Source: Solibacillus isronensis
Lineage (GTDB): Bacteria; Bacillota; Bacilli; Bacillales_A; Planococcaceae
Length of the DNA stretch: 64,000 bases
Assembly (NCBI RefSeq): GCF_023715405.1
Contig: NZ_JAMBOC010000001.1
Location: 496,001-560,000, forward strand
Direction of reading: 5' to 3'
Numbering within the stretch: the first letter of the stretch is position 1; each line of letters opens with the position of its first letter. Positions 9,391 through 17,474 of this stretch are shown piece after piece. The position numbers were made by a program, and so were the translations under genes. Below the pieces are notes generated by a model. The model ran no database searches. It had not been told where the DNA came from and saw only the letters and a program-made list of their open reading frames with translations.

Positions 9391-9768
9391 ATGATTGCGC
9401 TATTTGCAAGTGTCATTTATTTAGTTCTGTTTTTAATTTTGAAACAGACGATGGACAAGCTGCATTCAATCATTGTCGTCATCGCTTTCTTTATTTTTTT
9501 CCAATTTGTTGTCCGAGAGCAACTCATCCCGCTTTGGCAGCGACTCGCAGTTATTTTCAATAATGTTCCATACAGTAAGGGACTGCTTTTCACGGCATTA
9601 CTCTTTTTGCTGAATGAATTAATCTGTCAGCTATTAGATCAATTTGAATATGAAGCTTTTGCGACATTAGTTACATTGTCCATTCGCATGACCGCAGTGT
9701 TATATTGGATCAATCTGCTACAACCGAAATTTCAGCTATTAATCCAATTATTAGAAAGGCTACAGTAA
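9391..9768 (+). CDS. spoIIIAD: Stage III sporulation protein AD
   Basis: 125 residues, slightly shorter than the roughly 133 of B. subtilis SpoIIIAD, with three or four membrane helices. It starts 5 bases after spoIIIAC and its stop overlaps the spoIIIAE start (TAATG). Identity rests on position between AC and AE, size and topology. Like AC it belongs to the membrane base of the SpoIIIA channel. The ribosome-binding site is weak, so translation is probably coupled to spoIIIAC. Confidence 0.8.
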   Translation: MIALFASVIYLVLFLILKQTMDKLHSIIVVIAFFIFFQFVVREQLIPLWQRLAVIFNNVPYSKGLLFTALLFLLNELICQLLDQFEYEAFATLVTLSIRMTAVLYWINLLQPKFQLLIQLLERLQ

Positions 9769-10679
9769 TGCAGACAATTTATTCGATTTTTACAGAACCT
9801 ATTCAATCTTTATTGTTTTCCTTGCTGCTTGTAGCGATTTATATTTTGATGTATTTACTGCTACTTGCTTTAGTACCGAATGAAACCGTGTTGATTGAAC
9901 AGTTATTTATTATTTTGTTTATCGTAGTATTTGCGCAAAATGTCGTTGATGCCTTTGTTGTGTTGTATGAGCTCATTGCCATACTTCAAAATTTCTTTAT
10001 GGCTATTTTGCCGATCATGTCATTTATGCTGTTGACGATTCAAACCGTGTTTACGGCGATTGCGTGGAACCCGATTATCATCCTATTTGTCCAAGTTATT
10101 TTATTTGTCAGTACAAAAGTAACAATACCTGCTCTTGTCCTCGCACTAGTATTTGATGTATGCACAAAAATATATCCGGCCATTTCCTTTTCAAAAGCTG
10201 CAGATTTAATACGTTCCTCCATATTAAGCGTCATGATTGCGTCGGTCGTAGCATTGACTTCAATTTTGACGCTTTCCGGTATCGCCTTTATTCAGCTGAA
10301 TGATGCATTAAAATCTCCTATCAAAAAATTAATCGAGCAAAATATTCCGCTAATCGGCAGTTTGATTGTTGAAGGACTGTCTTTTTTCCAAAAAACCCAG
10401 TCAACCGTATCAACCTTTGTCGGACTGTCCTTTTTAACAATTATTTGGGGTGCGGCTTTTTATCCGGCGACGGTGCTTTTGCTGCATGCCCTGCTGTTTA
10501 AAATTATTGGTGCCATTATTGAACCGTTTACAAATATGCGTATGAGCGGTCTGTTTGATGATGTTGGAAAGACGATGTTTGTATTATGTGCAGTTGCATT
10601 TTTGCTTGGCTTCGCAATTATGTTTATCGTACTGTTATTTATTTTCTTTATGCAGATGTCCATGGGGGGAAAAACGTGA
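9768..10679 (+). CDS. spoIIIAE: Stage III sporulation protein AE, N-terminally short
   Basis: 303 residues when read from the ATG that overlaps the spoIIIAD stop. A frame-extended start at 9705 lies inside spoIIIAD and lacks a ribosome-binding site. Multiple membrane helices span the protein and the typical SpoIIIAE segment FSKAADLIRSSI is present. B. subtilis SpoIIIAE has about 400 residues; roughly 95 N-terminal residues, including the exported N-terminal region and its signal peptide, are absent here. The frame is intact and tightly packed into the operon, so this looks like a stable reduced form rather than a pseudogene. Confidence 0.8.
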   Translation: MQTIYSIFTEPIQSLLFSLLLVAIYILMYLLLLALVPNETVLIEQLFIILFIVVFAQNVVDAFVVLYELIAILQNFFMAILPIMSFMLLTIQTVFTAIAWNPIIILFVQVILFVSTKVTIPALVLALVFDVCTKIYPAISFSKAADLIRSSILSVMIASVVALTSILTLSGIAFIQLNDALKSPIKKLIEQNIPLIGSLIVEGLSFFQKTQSTVSTFVGLSFLTIIWGAAFYPATVLLLHALLFKIIGAIIEPFTNMRMSGLFDDVGKTMFVLCAVAFLLGFAIMFIVLLFIFFMQMSMGGKT

Positions 10680-10810
10680 TCCAATTATTTCTTTTTATTT
10701 TACTGGGCAGCAGTCTTCTCATCTTTGCCGATGAGCGGCAATGGCAAGTATATGTAAAGCTCGCACTGTATTTATTCGTCGCAAGCACAATTCTTTCATT
10801 CTTTGCATAA
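10676..10810 (+). CDS. spoIIIAF: Minimal SpoIIIAF-like protein (membrane hairpin only)
   Basis: 44 residues, starting with GTG in a 4-base overlap (GTGA) with the spoIIIAE stop. It consists almost entirely of two hydrophobic helices joined by a short polar turn (DERQWQVYVK), resembling the first 50-60 residues of SpoIIIAF. B. subtilis SpoIIIAF has about 206 residues, most of them a soluble ring-building domain that is entirely missing here. The assignment rests on position between AE and AG and on the membrane hairpin pattern. It could instead be an unrelated small membrane protein. Confidence 0.55.
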   Translation: MIQLFLFILLGSSLLIFADERQWQVYVKLALYLFVASTILSFFA

Positions 10811-10876
10811 CCGGTTTGTTTCGTTCATACATTATGTTGAAATCTAGTAGAGAAGGGGGCGTATACGCTTAATAAT

Positions 10877-11254
10877 GTGGAAAAGAAACAAGCGAATCGT
10901 CCTATCTTATTAATTGTCATTGCCGTAGTATTCATTATCTTTTTATTCATGTTTCTATCACCATCAGAGAAAGGAGAAAGTTATAAGTCGAATGAGGAAC
11001 AGCTTGCAAAATTATTAAGTGAAATTCAGTCAGTCGGACAAGTTCAGGTTTATTTTCACTATGATCAACAAAGTGAACAGCAATTTTTGTCTGTCTCACA
11101 ACAGAAAAAGCTATCCGGTGTCATCATCGTGGCACAAGGAGCGAATAGCACCGACGTGAAAACCATGCTAAAGGAAACAGTTGGGCATGTTCTGCAAATT
11201 CCGTCGCATCGTATTCAAGTAGTGCCAATGCAAATTAAGGGGGAAAACAAGTGA
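10877..11254 (+). CDS. spoIIIAG: Stage III sporulation protein AG, compact form
   Basis: 125 residues against about 229 in B. subtilis. A membrane anchor (about 9-27) is followed by a ring-building fold: helix LAKLLSEIQSVGQ, strand VQVYFHY, strand GVIIVAQGA, helix DVKTMLKETVGHVLQ and the conserved end IPSHRIQVVPM. Between the first and second strands only about 16 residues remain, where SpoIIIAG normally carries a long insertion forming a second beta ring. It starts with GTG at 10877, about 15 bases after an AAGGGGGC site. The 3' end overlaps the spoIIIAH start by 4 bases. It should form the channel ring on the mother-cell side. Confidence 0.82.
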   Translation: MEKKQANRPILLIVIAVVFIIFLFMFLSPSEKGESYKSNEEQLAKLLSEIQSVGQVQVYFHYDQQSEQQFLSVSQQKKLSGVIIVAQGANSTDVKTMLKETVGHVLQIPSHRIQVVPMQIKGENK

Positions 11255-11784
11255 AAGTGAAAAAGCGAACAGTATGGTTCTTAACAGTAGTAAGTTTAGC
11301 TGCGGTAATTTCTGTATTCTATATTTTTGAAGACAATACGCCGAATATTTTAACGATCTTCTCTGATGAAACGATTGATGAAACAGATATTTTAGGGGTT
11401 AATCAAAACTTGACACAACCAGTGAACTCAGAAAGCAACTTATTCCAAGAAGTACGTTTAGAATTAGCAAACAAACGCAGCCAACAAAAAGAACAGCTGA
11501 CACAAAAGATTGCTGCTGATGAATTTACAGCAGAAGAAAAGAATGAGGCATTCAATGAAATGGATGAACTGATCAAATTAGAATCATCAGAAGCGATGCT
11601 GGAAATGCTTATTAAATCAATCGGCTATTCAGATGCCCTTGTCCGTATTGAAGGAGATAAAGTTGCTGTACGAGTTATGTCAGATGAAGTATCCGAGAAA
11701 TTGGCAGATGAAATTTTATACGTTGTGCGCTCTGAATTTAAGGATTATGTAAATGTTAGCGTAGAATTCGAACCTTTTAATTAA
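11251..11784 (+). CDS. spoIIIAH: Stage III sporulation protein AH
   Basis: 177 residues (B. subtilis 218). It has one N-terminal membrane anchor (about 8-26), a charged helical region with the QEVRLELANKRSQQKEQL segment typical of the family, and a C-terminal YscJ/FliF-like ring-building domain (SEAMLEMLIKSIGYSDALVRI...VNVSVEF). SpoIIIAH binds forespore SpoIIQ in the intermembrane space. The start is GTG overlapping the spoIIIAG stop. The C-terminal interaction domain seems complete; the shortening lies in the linker. Confidence 0.9.
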   Translation: MKVKKRTVWFLTVVSLAAVISVFYIFEDNTPNILTIFSDETIDETDILGVNQNLTQPVNSESNLFQEVRLELANKRSQQKEQLTQKIAADEFTAEEKNEAFNEMDELIKLESSEAMLEMLIKSIGYSDALVRIEGDKVAVRVMSDEVSEKLADEILYVVRSEFKDYVNVSVEFEPFN

Positions 11785-11902
11785 AAGGACGTCATATTAT
11801 AGTAAAGCAGTAAATGTGTTATATAGCAGTTGCAAATATTTTTCTTTGTCTTAATATACGATTGTTCTGCTTTATGCCTATTTTTGAGCTATTTAAAATT
11901 AT

Positions 11903-11932
11903 TTGTTTCAAAATAGTCCGAAAAATTATAAA
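11903..11932 (+). promoter_or_regulatory. Candidate SigA promoter for accBC
   Basis: TTGTTT and TATAAA separated by 18 bases, about 45 bases before the accB start and after the spoIIIAH stop. No FapR-like operator was recognised nearby. Confidence 0.4.
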
Positions 11933-11977
11933 ATAGGGTTTGTATTGTTATTACTTTTTTTAAAGGGAGAGTTAAAG

Positions 11978-12481
11978 ATGTTCAAAGTTCAAGAAATCCG
12001 AGAAATTATTAAATTAGTAGATGCTTCATCAATCGACGAGTTTGTATATGAAGCGGACGGCGCAAAGGTTAAACTAAAGAAAAACAACGGTGTTACAGAA
12101 GTAGCGGCTCCTAAAAAAGTACAAGAAGCAGCACCGGTTGCAGCAGCAGTTGCAGCACCTGCTCCAGTACAAGTGGAAGCGGCACCTGCACCAGCTCCTA
12201 AAGCAGAAGCACCAGCAACACCAGTAGAAAACACGGCTGATTTACATAAAATCACGTCTCCAATGGTTGGAACATTCTATCAGTCTCCAAACCCGGAATC
12301 ACCAGCATATGTAAAAGTAGGCGACAAAGTAGGCGACGAGTCAATCGTATGTATCGTAGAAGCAATGAAATTATTCAACGAAATCGAAGCTGAAATTAAA
12401 GGTGAAATCGTAGAAATCTTAGTTCAAGATGGCCAATTAGTAGAATACGGTCAACCATTATTTTTAGTAAAAGCTGAATAA
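11978..12481 (+). CDS. accB: Acetyl-CoA carboxylase biotin carboxyl carrier protein
   Basis: 167 residues. The N-terminal part is followed by an Ala/Pro-rich mobile linker (about 40-85) and the biotinyl domain with the attachment motif EAMK near residue 130. It carries carboxybiotin between AccC and the carboxyltransferase in fatty-acid synthesis. The ATG at 11978 follows an AAAGGGAGAG site; longer upstream starts lack one. accC follows after 15 bases. The biotin carboxylase/carrier pair might also serve the MmdA carboxyltransferase encoded near 58-60 kb, which has no partner gene beside it. Confidence 0.95.
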   Translation: MFKVQEIREIIKLVDASSIDEFVYEADGAKVKLKKNNGVTEVAAPKKVQEAAPVAAAVAAPAPVQVEAAPAPAPKAEAPATPVENTADLHKITSPMVGTFYQSPNPESPAYVKVGDKVGDESIVCIVEAMKLFNEIEAEIKGEIVEILVQDGQLVEYGQPLFLVKAE

Positions 12482-12496
12482 GGAGCGTATATACCA

Positions 12497-13861
12497 ATGA
12501 AAAAAGTATTAATCGCAAACCGAGGCGAAATTGCAGTACGTATTATTCGTGCATGTAAAGAGCTAGGTATTCAAACGGTCGCAGTATATTCTGAAGCAGA
12601 TGCGGATGCATTGCATGTAAAGCTTGCGGATGAAGCATATTGTATCGGACCAAAGTTATCGAAAGATTCGTATTTAAGTTTCCCAGCAGTTTTAGGGGTA
12701 GCGCAAAAAACAGGTGCTGACGGAATCCACCCAGGTTATGGTTTCTTGGCGGAAAACGCAGCATTTGCTGAAGCTTGTGAAAACGCGGGTATTAAATTTA
12801 TCGGTCCTTCTTCGGATGCGATTAAAATCATGGGGATTAAAGATGTTGCACGTGACACAATGGAAGCGGCAAACGTTCCGTTAGTTCCTGGTACAGGCAT
12901 TGTGCCAAGTATCGAAACAGGTAAAGAATGGGCTGCAAAAATCGGTTACCCAGTCATCATTAAAGCAACTGCTGGTGGTGGCGGTAAAGGGATCCGTGTT
13001 GCACGCACAGAAGAAGATCTTGTAAAAGGAATCGAAATTACTCAAAAAGAAGCAGCGGCTGCATTCGGCAACCCTGGTGTGTATTTAGAGAAATTCATCG
13101 AGTATTTCCGTCACTGCGAGATCCAAGTGTTAGCGGACAGCCACGGTAATGTTGTACACCTTGGCGAACGTGACTGTACGGTTCAACGCCGTATGCAAAA
13201 GCTTGTAGAAGAAGCGCCATCTCCGGCACTATCTGAAGAGCGCCGTGCAGAAATGGGCGAAGCGGCTGTTAAAGCAGCATTAGCTTGTAACTATGAAGGT
13301 GCTGGTACTATCGAGTTCATCTACGATTACCAGGAAGATCGCTTCTACTTCATGGAAATGAACACACGTATTCAAGTTGAGCACCCTGTAACAGAAATGA
13401 TCACAGGTGTTGACTTAGTACAACAACAATTAAAAATCGCTTCTGGTCAAGAACTGCCGTTCAAGCAAGAAGACATCAAAATTAACGGCTGGGCAATTGA
13501 ATGCCGTATTAACGCCGAAAATGCATACAAAAACTTCATGCCTTCAGCAGGTACTGTAGATACGTATGTAGTACCAGGCGGATATGGTGTGCGTATCGAT
13601 TCTGCAGTTTATGCAGGTTATACGATCCCACCATACTACGATTCAATGGTCGCAAAATTGATCGTTCATGCTGACACTCGTGAAGAAGCAATCGCGAAAA
13701 TGAACCGCGCGTTATCGGAATTTGAAGTAGCTGGACCTGGAATTAACACAACAATTCCATTCCACCAAGCTTTAATGAACAACGACGTATTCAAATCAGC
13801 GAAATTCAACACGAAGTTCTTGGAAGAGAATGATATTTTAGATGTGAAAGCAAAAGCTTAA
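12497..13861 (+). CDS. accC: Acetyl-CoA carboxylase biotin carboxylase subunit
   Basis: 454-residue ATP-grasp enzyme that carboxylates biotin on AccB using ATP and bicarbonate. It has the N-terminal [14 protein letters not shown] motif, the glycine-rich ATP loop [24 protein letters not shown] with the metal- and biotin-facing Glu and Arg, and the C-terminal biotin carboxylase domain. It is full length and forms an operon with accB. In B. subtilis yqhY follows directly; here about 8 kb of envelope-related genes intervene. Confidence 0.97.
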   Translation: MKKVLIANRGEIAVRIIRACKELGIQTVAVYSEADADALHVKLADEAYCIGPKLSKDSYLSFPAVLGVAQKTGADGIHPGYGFLAENAAFAEACENAGIKFIGPSSDAIKIMGIKDVARDTMEAANVPLVPGTGIVPSIETGKEWAAKIGYPVIIKATAGGGGKGIRVARTEEDLVKGIEITQKEAAAAFGNPGVYLEKFIEYFRHCEIQVLADSHGNVVHLGERDCTVQRRMQKLVEEAPSPALSEERRAEMGEAAVKAALACNYEGAGTIEFIYDYQEDRFYFMEMNTRIQVEHPVTEMITGVDLVQQQLKIASGQELPFKQEDIKINGWAIECRINAENAYKNFMPSAGTVDTYVVPGGYGVRIDSAVYAGYTIPPYYDSMVAKLIVHADTREEAIAKMNRALSEFEVAGPGINTTIPFHQALMNNDVFKSAKFNTKFLEENDILDVKAKA

Positions 13862-13881
13862 TCGGCTTTTACTCACGATTT

Positions 13882-13912
13882 AACCCTCTAATTTTAAATT
13901 AGAGGGTTTTTT
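13882..13912 (+). terminator. Intrinsic terminator after accC
   Basis: Perfect 13-bp stem (AACCCTCTAATTT with AAATTAGAGGGTT) followed by TTTTTT. Confidence 0.9.
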
Positions 13913-13960
13913 ATATTTTTTTTGAAACTATTTTACAGTTTTACCGTCTGTAGGTGGGAT

Positions 13961-14037
13961 AGCTATTAAAAGACTAAGGGAGGAGGCAAAGAGGCAAATA
14001 GCTGTTCAGGGATTATAGTAACCGGAATGTTACCCCT
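13961..14037 (+). promoter_or_regulatory. Possible structured leader upstream of the SLT/SLH protein gene
   Basis: Two helices can be drawn: AGCTATT (13961-13967) with AATAGCT (13997-14003), enclosing a purine-rich loop, and GTAAC (14018-14022) with GTTAC (14029-14033), flanked by AGGG/CCCT. No known riboswitch consensus fits. It lies 80-160 bases before the start codon. Confidence 0.25.
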
Positions 14038-14052
14038 ATCTGAAAAGTTTGG

Positions 14053-14068
14053 TATATGTTAACATATA
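14053..14068. promoter_or_regulatory. 16-bp palindrome, possible operator
   Basis: Perfect palindrome TATATGTTAACATATA ending about 50 bases before the SLT/SH3/SLH-like protein start. Its TGTTAACA core recurs in a second 16-bp palindrome upstream of the vanW-like gene. Confidence 0.4.
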
Positions 14069-14118
14069 TGTGAATCTTTTAATTTTAGAAAATATAAAAG
14101 GAAGTGTAATAAGTACAT

Positions 14119-15651
14119 ATGAAAAAAATATTCAAACCATTGTTAGGCGCAATTGCCATTGGTGCGATCACTCTATCTATTAATAATGATAACAACGTAT
14201 TCGCGAAAGATATAGCAACTGCATGTGACTATGATACGGCATCAAATGTAAACCCGGATTACGCCACTACGAACTGCCTGTTAACTGAAACAGCACTGAA
14301 TTATAATGTCCCGCCTGAAATTGTTAAGGCAATAGCGGAAGGTGAAAGTGGAAATTGGCGTCATTTCGATAACAACGGCAAAACAATTGTAACTGCTGAT
14401 AATGGAATTGGCTTAATGCAAATTACAAACCAGGCAGGCTACAATGAAGAAAGATTGAAAAGCGATCTTGTTTATAATATTGAATCGGGTGTGAAAATTC
14501 TTGATAAAATGTTTGATCGATCGGATTTACCTAAAATCAATAGTGGTGACAGAGACGACCTGGAATCTTGGTACTTCGCGATCATGGCATATAATGGTAC
14601 GAAGCCAGTAAATAGCCCGATTGAGCAATCAACTGGTGAAAGAAATGCAAAAGCATATCAGGAAAAGATTCTTGGGTTTGTTGAGAAGTATGAATTAATC
14701 GACTTACAAGAGCTGCCTTTTACAAGCGATACTTTCCAATATGACTCTAACAGTAGAGATAATATTAAGTTTTTAGAGATGAACTATAACTTTGATTTAC
14801 CTTTAACAAAATCAAAGTATTCTTTTGAAAAAAGTCAAAAAGTAAGTGCTACAACGAATGTTACGGTTAGAACAAGACCTACTACGGATAGCCCTTCTAA
14901 GGGAACTTTAAGTAAAGGTGAAACGGTTACTATTACAGGTCCTTTTGAATATGAAGAAGTACCTTCGAAGAAAAATCATTTTGTCTGGTATCCGGTGAAA
15001 AGAAGTGACGGGTCAGAGGGGTATGTAGCGTCTAGTTATCTAGACTACGCAGAATCAACATTGACACCTGAACCGACACCAACTCCTGTAACACCGGTAG
15101 ACCCTAATCCGGATTACTCGGAGTATTTTAAAAAATATGCTGACTTCAGTAGTGCAGCTGAGGATATGATATGGGCAATCGATAAAGGTCTAATAAAAGG
15201 TTACAGTAATGAATGGTATGCAAAAACAAATAAATTCGAAACGCTTCTAAAACCGAACAGTCCTTTAACAGAATATCACTTCCTAACAATTTTCTTCCGT
15301 TATGCTGAAAAAGATGCCTTGGCTAATATTAAGAGCACATCATCATGGGGGAAAAGTAAAGTATACAACTTGGCGAAAAAGCATAATCTGCCTGTGTTGG
15401 CAAAGGAAGAACCAAAAGACTTAAGAAATTTAGCGAATGAAGGTATCAAACGCGGGAAACTGGCACAATTGATGGCTTCTTACTACTATGGGAAAACAGT
15501 AAGCGAAGAAGCAGCGATTCAATTTTTCATTAAGAATGGGCTTACTGTAAAGCCTAATGTTGAAGAATACGGAAGTGACAAACCTTTAACTCGTGCGCAG
15601 ATTTCATCGTTTATACAGCGATATGACTCATTCCTATCAAAGCAAAAATAA
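14119..15651 (+). CDS. Exported lytic transglycosylase-like protein with SH3b and SLH-like domains
   Basis: 510 residues. A signal peptide (cleavage near residue 29, VFA-KD) is followed by a lysozyme-like SLT domain (about 55-190) with the likely catalytic Glu in AEGESGNW (74-76) and an IGLMQIT motif. Next come a bacterial SH3 domain (about 246-310, TTNVTVRTRP... to EGYVASSYL) and a Thr/Pro linker (about 312-328). The C-terminal region (about 335-510) resembles diverged S-layer homology repeats (AIDKGLIKGY, LKPNSPLTEYHF, PLTRAQISSF). It is probably a surface-anchored peptidoglycan hydrolase. It is absent from the corresponding B. subtilis locus and is flanked by terminators, so it stands alone. 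Confidence 0.75.
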   Translation: MKKIFKPLLGAIAIGAITLSINNDNNVFAKDIATACDYDTASNVNPDYATTNCLLTETALNYNVPPEIVKAIAEGESGNWRHFDNNGKTIVTADNGIGLMQITNQAGYNEERLKSDLVYNIESGVKILDKMFDRSDLPKINSGDRDDLESWYFAIMAYNGTKPVNSPIEQSTGERNAKAYQEKILGFVEKYELIDLQELPFTSDTFQYDSNSRDNIKFLEMNYNFDLPLTKSKYSFEKSQKVSATTNVTVRTRPTTDSPSKGTLSKGETVTITGPFEYEEVPSKKNHFVWYPVKRSDGSEGYVASSYLDYAESTLTPEPTPTPVTPVDPNPDYSEYFKKYADFSSAAEDMIWAIDKGLIKGYSNEWYAKTNKFETLLKPNSPLTEYHFLTIFFRYAEKDALANIKSTSSWGKSKVYNLAKKHNLPVLAKEEPKDLRNLANEGIKRGKLAQLMASYYYGKTVSEEAAIQFFIKNGLTVKPNVEEYGSDKPLTRAQISSFIQRYDSFLSKQK

Positions 15652-15662
15652 TGAATATTGGA

Positions 15663-15690
15663 AACGGTTGCGTCCACAGCAACCGTTTTT
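15663..15690 (+). terminator. Intrinsic terminator
   Basis: Perfect 9-bp stem AACGGTTGC/GCAACCGTT followed by TTTTTC, 12 bases after the SLT/SLH gene stop. Between it and 15961 only AT-rich sequence is seen; a 29-codon frame at 15731 lacks a ribosome-binding site. Confidence 0.85.
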
Positions 15691-15961
15691 CTTATTTTAT
15701 AGCTGTAAAATATCATAATTTGGGTAAAGTATGATAGAAGAAATGAGCAGATTTCAGCAGAAGGATAAAGGAAATTTTTCTCGTTATTTAAAGGAAGAAA
15801 AAACTCAAAGAGAGAGCTAAAAGAACAACAAAATAAATTTCTGAAAATAACCAATTTTCCCTATTTAAAAAAATGCTCAGAATGGATTGCATTTTACTAT
15901 AGAAACGAATATTATATATAAGTTCTTAAAAATTGTTCGTGTTTTGAAAAGAGGATTGCAA

Positions 15962-17263
15962 ATGTTTCAGTTAAAAGAAAATGGGACAACAGTAAAGCGT
16001 GAATTATTTGCGGGATTAACGACATTTTTAACGATGGCTTATGTCATCATTGTTAACCCGATTATTTTATCAGGTGCTGGAGTTCCGGTCGATCAAGTAT
16101 TTATGGCTACAATTATCGCAGCAGTTATCGGAACTGGCTGGATGGCGCTTTGTGCGAACTATCCGATTGCCGTTGCTCCGGGTATGGGATTAAACGCATA
16201 TTTTACTTATACTGTTGTATTAGCTTCAAATGGAGAGATTACGTATACTACTGCCTTTTCAGCAGTATTTGTTGCAGGTATTATATTTATTATTATTAGT
16301 TTAACGCCATTCCGCGAAAAGCTCATTACAGCCATACCGGAAAACCTGAAATTGGCGATTACTGCGGGGATCGGATTATTTATCGCGTTCATCGGGCTGC
16401 GTATGTCCGGTATTGTCGTAGCTGATGAATCGAATTTAGTTAAGTTTGGTAATATTTCAGAGCCGGCCCCATTATTGACGTTTATCGGGTTGTTCATTAC
16501 AGTCGCGTTAATGGCACGTAAAGTGAACGGTGCAATTTTTATCGGGATGATCGTGACTGCAATTATTGCGATGTTCACAGGACAGCTTACAATCGATAAA
16601 GTAGTGGCGCTTCCGCATTTACCGGAAGGATTGATCGTATTCAATCCAATAACTGCGATTTCTGAAGTGATTGAATACGGTCTTTACGGTGTGATTTTTT
16701 CATTCATTTTAGTTACTTTATTTGATACAACTGGGACGTTAATCGGTGTATCAAAGCAGGCAGGATTATTGAAGGACGGAAAACTTCCGCGTGCACGTAA
16801 AGCACTTGTTTCCGATTCACTTGCAACAACTGCTGGTGCGATGTTCGGGACAAGCCCATCAACAGCATATTTGGAATCAGGTTCTGGTGTTGCAGTTGGC
16901 GGCCGTACAGGTTTAACTGCATTAACTGTTGCCGTACTGTTCATCATTGCTTCATTTTTCGGACCGCTTGTCGGTTCATTATCAGGTGTTGCTGCTATTA
17001 CTTCTCCTGCATTAATTATCGTTGGTAGTTTAATGATCGGTGTCGTAAAAAATATGAATTGGGATGAAATTGAAGAATCGTTCCCGGCATTTTTAGTTAT
17101 TTTATCAATGCCACTTACATCAAGTATTTCTACAGGGATTGCACTCGGTTTTATCAGCTATCCGTTAATTATGCTTGTAAAAGGGCGTGGGCGTGAAGTA
17201 CATCCGCTCGTATATATTTTTGCCGTTCTGTTTATTTTACAGTTAATCTATTTACCACATTAA
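15962..17263 (+). CDS. NCS2 family purine permease (AzgA/PbuG/PbuO-like)
   Basis: 433-residue membrane transporter with 12 or more hydrophobic segments. The family signature is visible: RELFAGLTTFLTMAYVIIVNP near the N-terminus, APGMGLNAYF, the TLFDTTGTLIG motif, and GTSPSTAYLESGSGVAVGGRTGLT in the substrate region. It imports hypoxanthine, guanine or adenine by proton symport; the exact base cannot be read. The ATG at 15962 follows an AGAGGA site. No purine riboswitch is recognisable upstream, unlike B. subtilis pbuG. Confidence 0.9.
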   Translation: MFQLKENGTTVKRELFAGLTTFLTMAYVIIVNPIILSGAGVPVDQVFMATIIAAVIGTGWMALCANYPIAVAPGMGLNAYFTYTVVLASNGEITYTTAFSAVFVAGIIFIIISLTPFREKLITAIPENLKLAITAGIGLFIAFIGLRMSGIVVADESNLVKFGNISEPAPLLTFIGLFITVALMARKVNGAIFIGMIVTAIIAMFTGQLTIDKVVALPHLPEGLIVFNPITAISEVIEYGLYGVIFSFILVTLFDTTGTLIGVSKQAGLLKDGKLPRARKALVSDSLATTAGAMFGTSPSTAYLESGSGVAVGGRTGLTALTVAVLFIIASFFGPLVGSLSGVAAITSPALIIVGSLMIGVVKNMNWDEIEESFPAFLVILSMPLTSSISTGIALGFISYPLIMLVKGRGREVHPLVYIFAVLFILQLIYLPH

Positions 17264-17264
17264 T

Positions 17265-17300
17265 AAAAGTGCTGCTTCTTACTGAAGCGGCACTTTTTTT
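17265..17300 (+). terminator. Intrinsic terminator after purine permease
   Basis: AAAAGTGCTGCTTC...GAAGCGGCACTTTT hairpin with a T tract just behind the stop codon. Confidence 0.9.
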
Positions 17301-17474
17301 GATTTATGACTTCCTATTATACATAAAAAGGATTATCTAGTTATAAAAGTGGCGCGTCAGGCTCTGTTTTTATTTTAAAAACACAAATGGTTTATTTTCA
17401 CTTTAAATTGAATACATCTTTTTAGCTTTTCTTTAAATACTAATGCAGAGGAAATCAATTAAGGATGTGATTAA

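Noticed and set aside
9089..9394. 101-codon plus-strand frame overlapping spoIIIAC
   Set aside because: It lacks a ribosome-binding site, and spoIIIAC in the other frame has an excellent one and clear family sequence.
13961..14037. c-di-GMP or c-di-AMP riboswitch
   Set aside because: The conserved tetraloop/receptor and core sequences of GEMM and ydaO classes are absent; kept only as an unnamed structured leader.
15731..15820. 29-codon frame in the gap before the purine permease
   Set aside because: No ribosome-binding site, and no resemblance to a known small protein.
15691..15961. Possible purine riboswitch upstream of the NCS2 permease
   Set aside because: None of the conserved purine-aptamer loop sequences are present.
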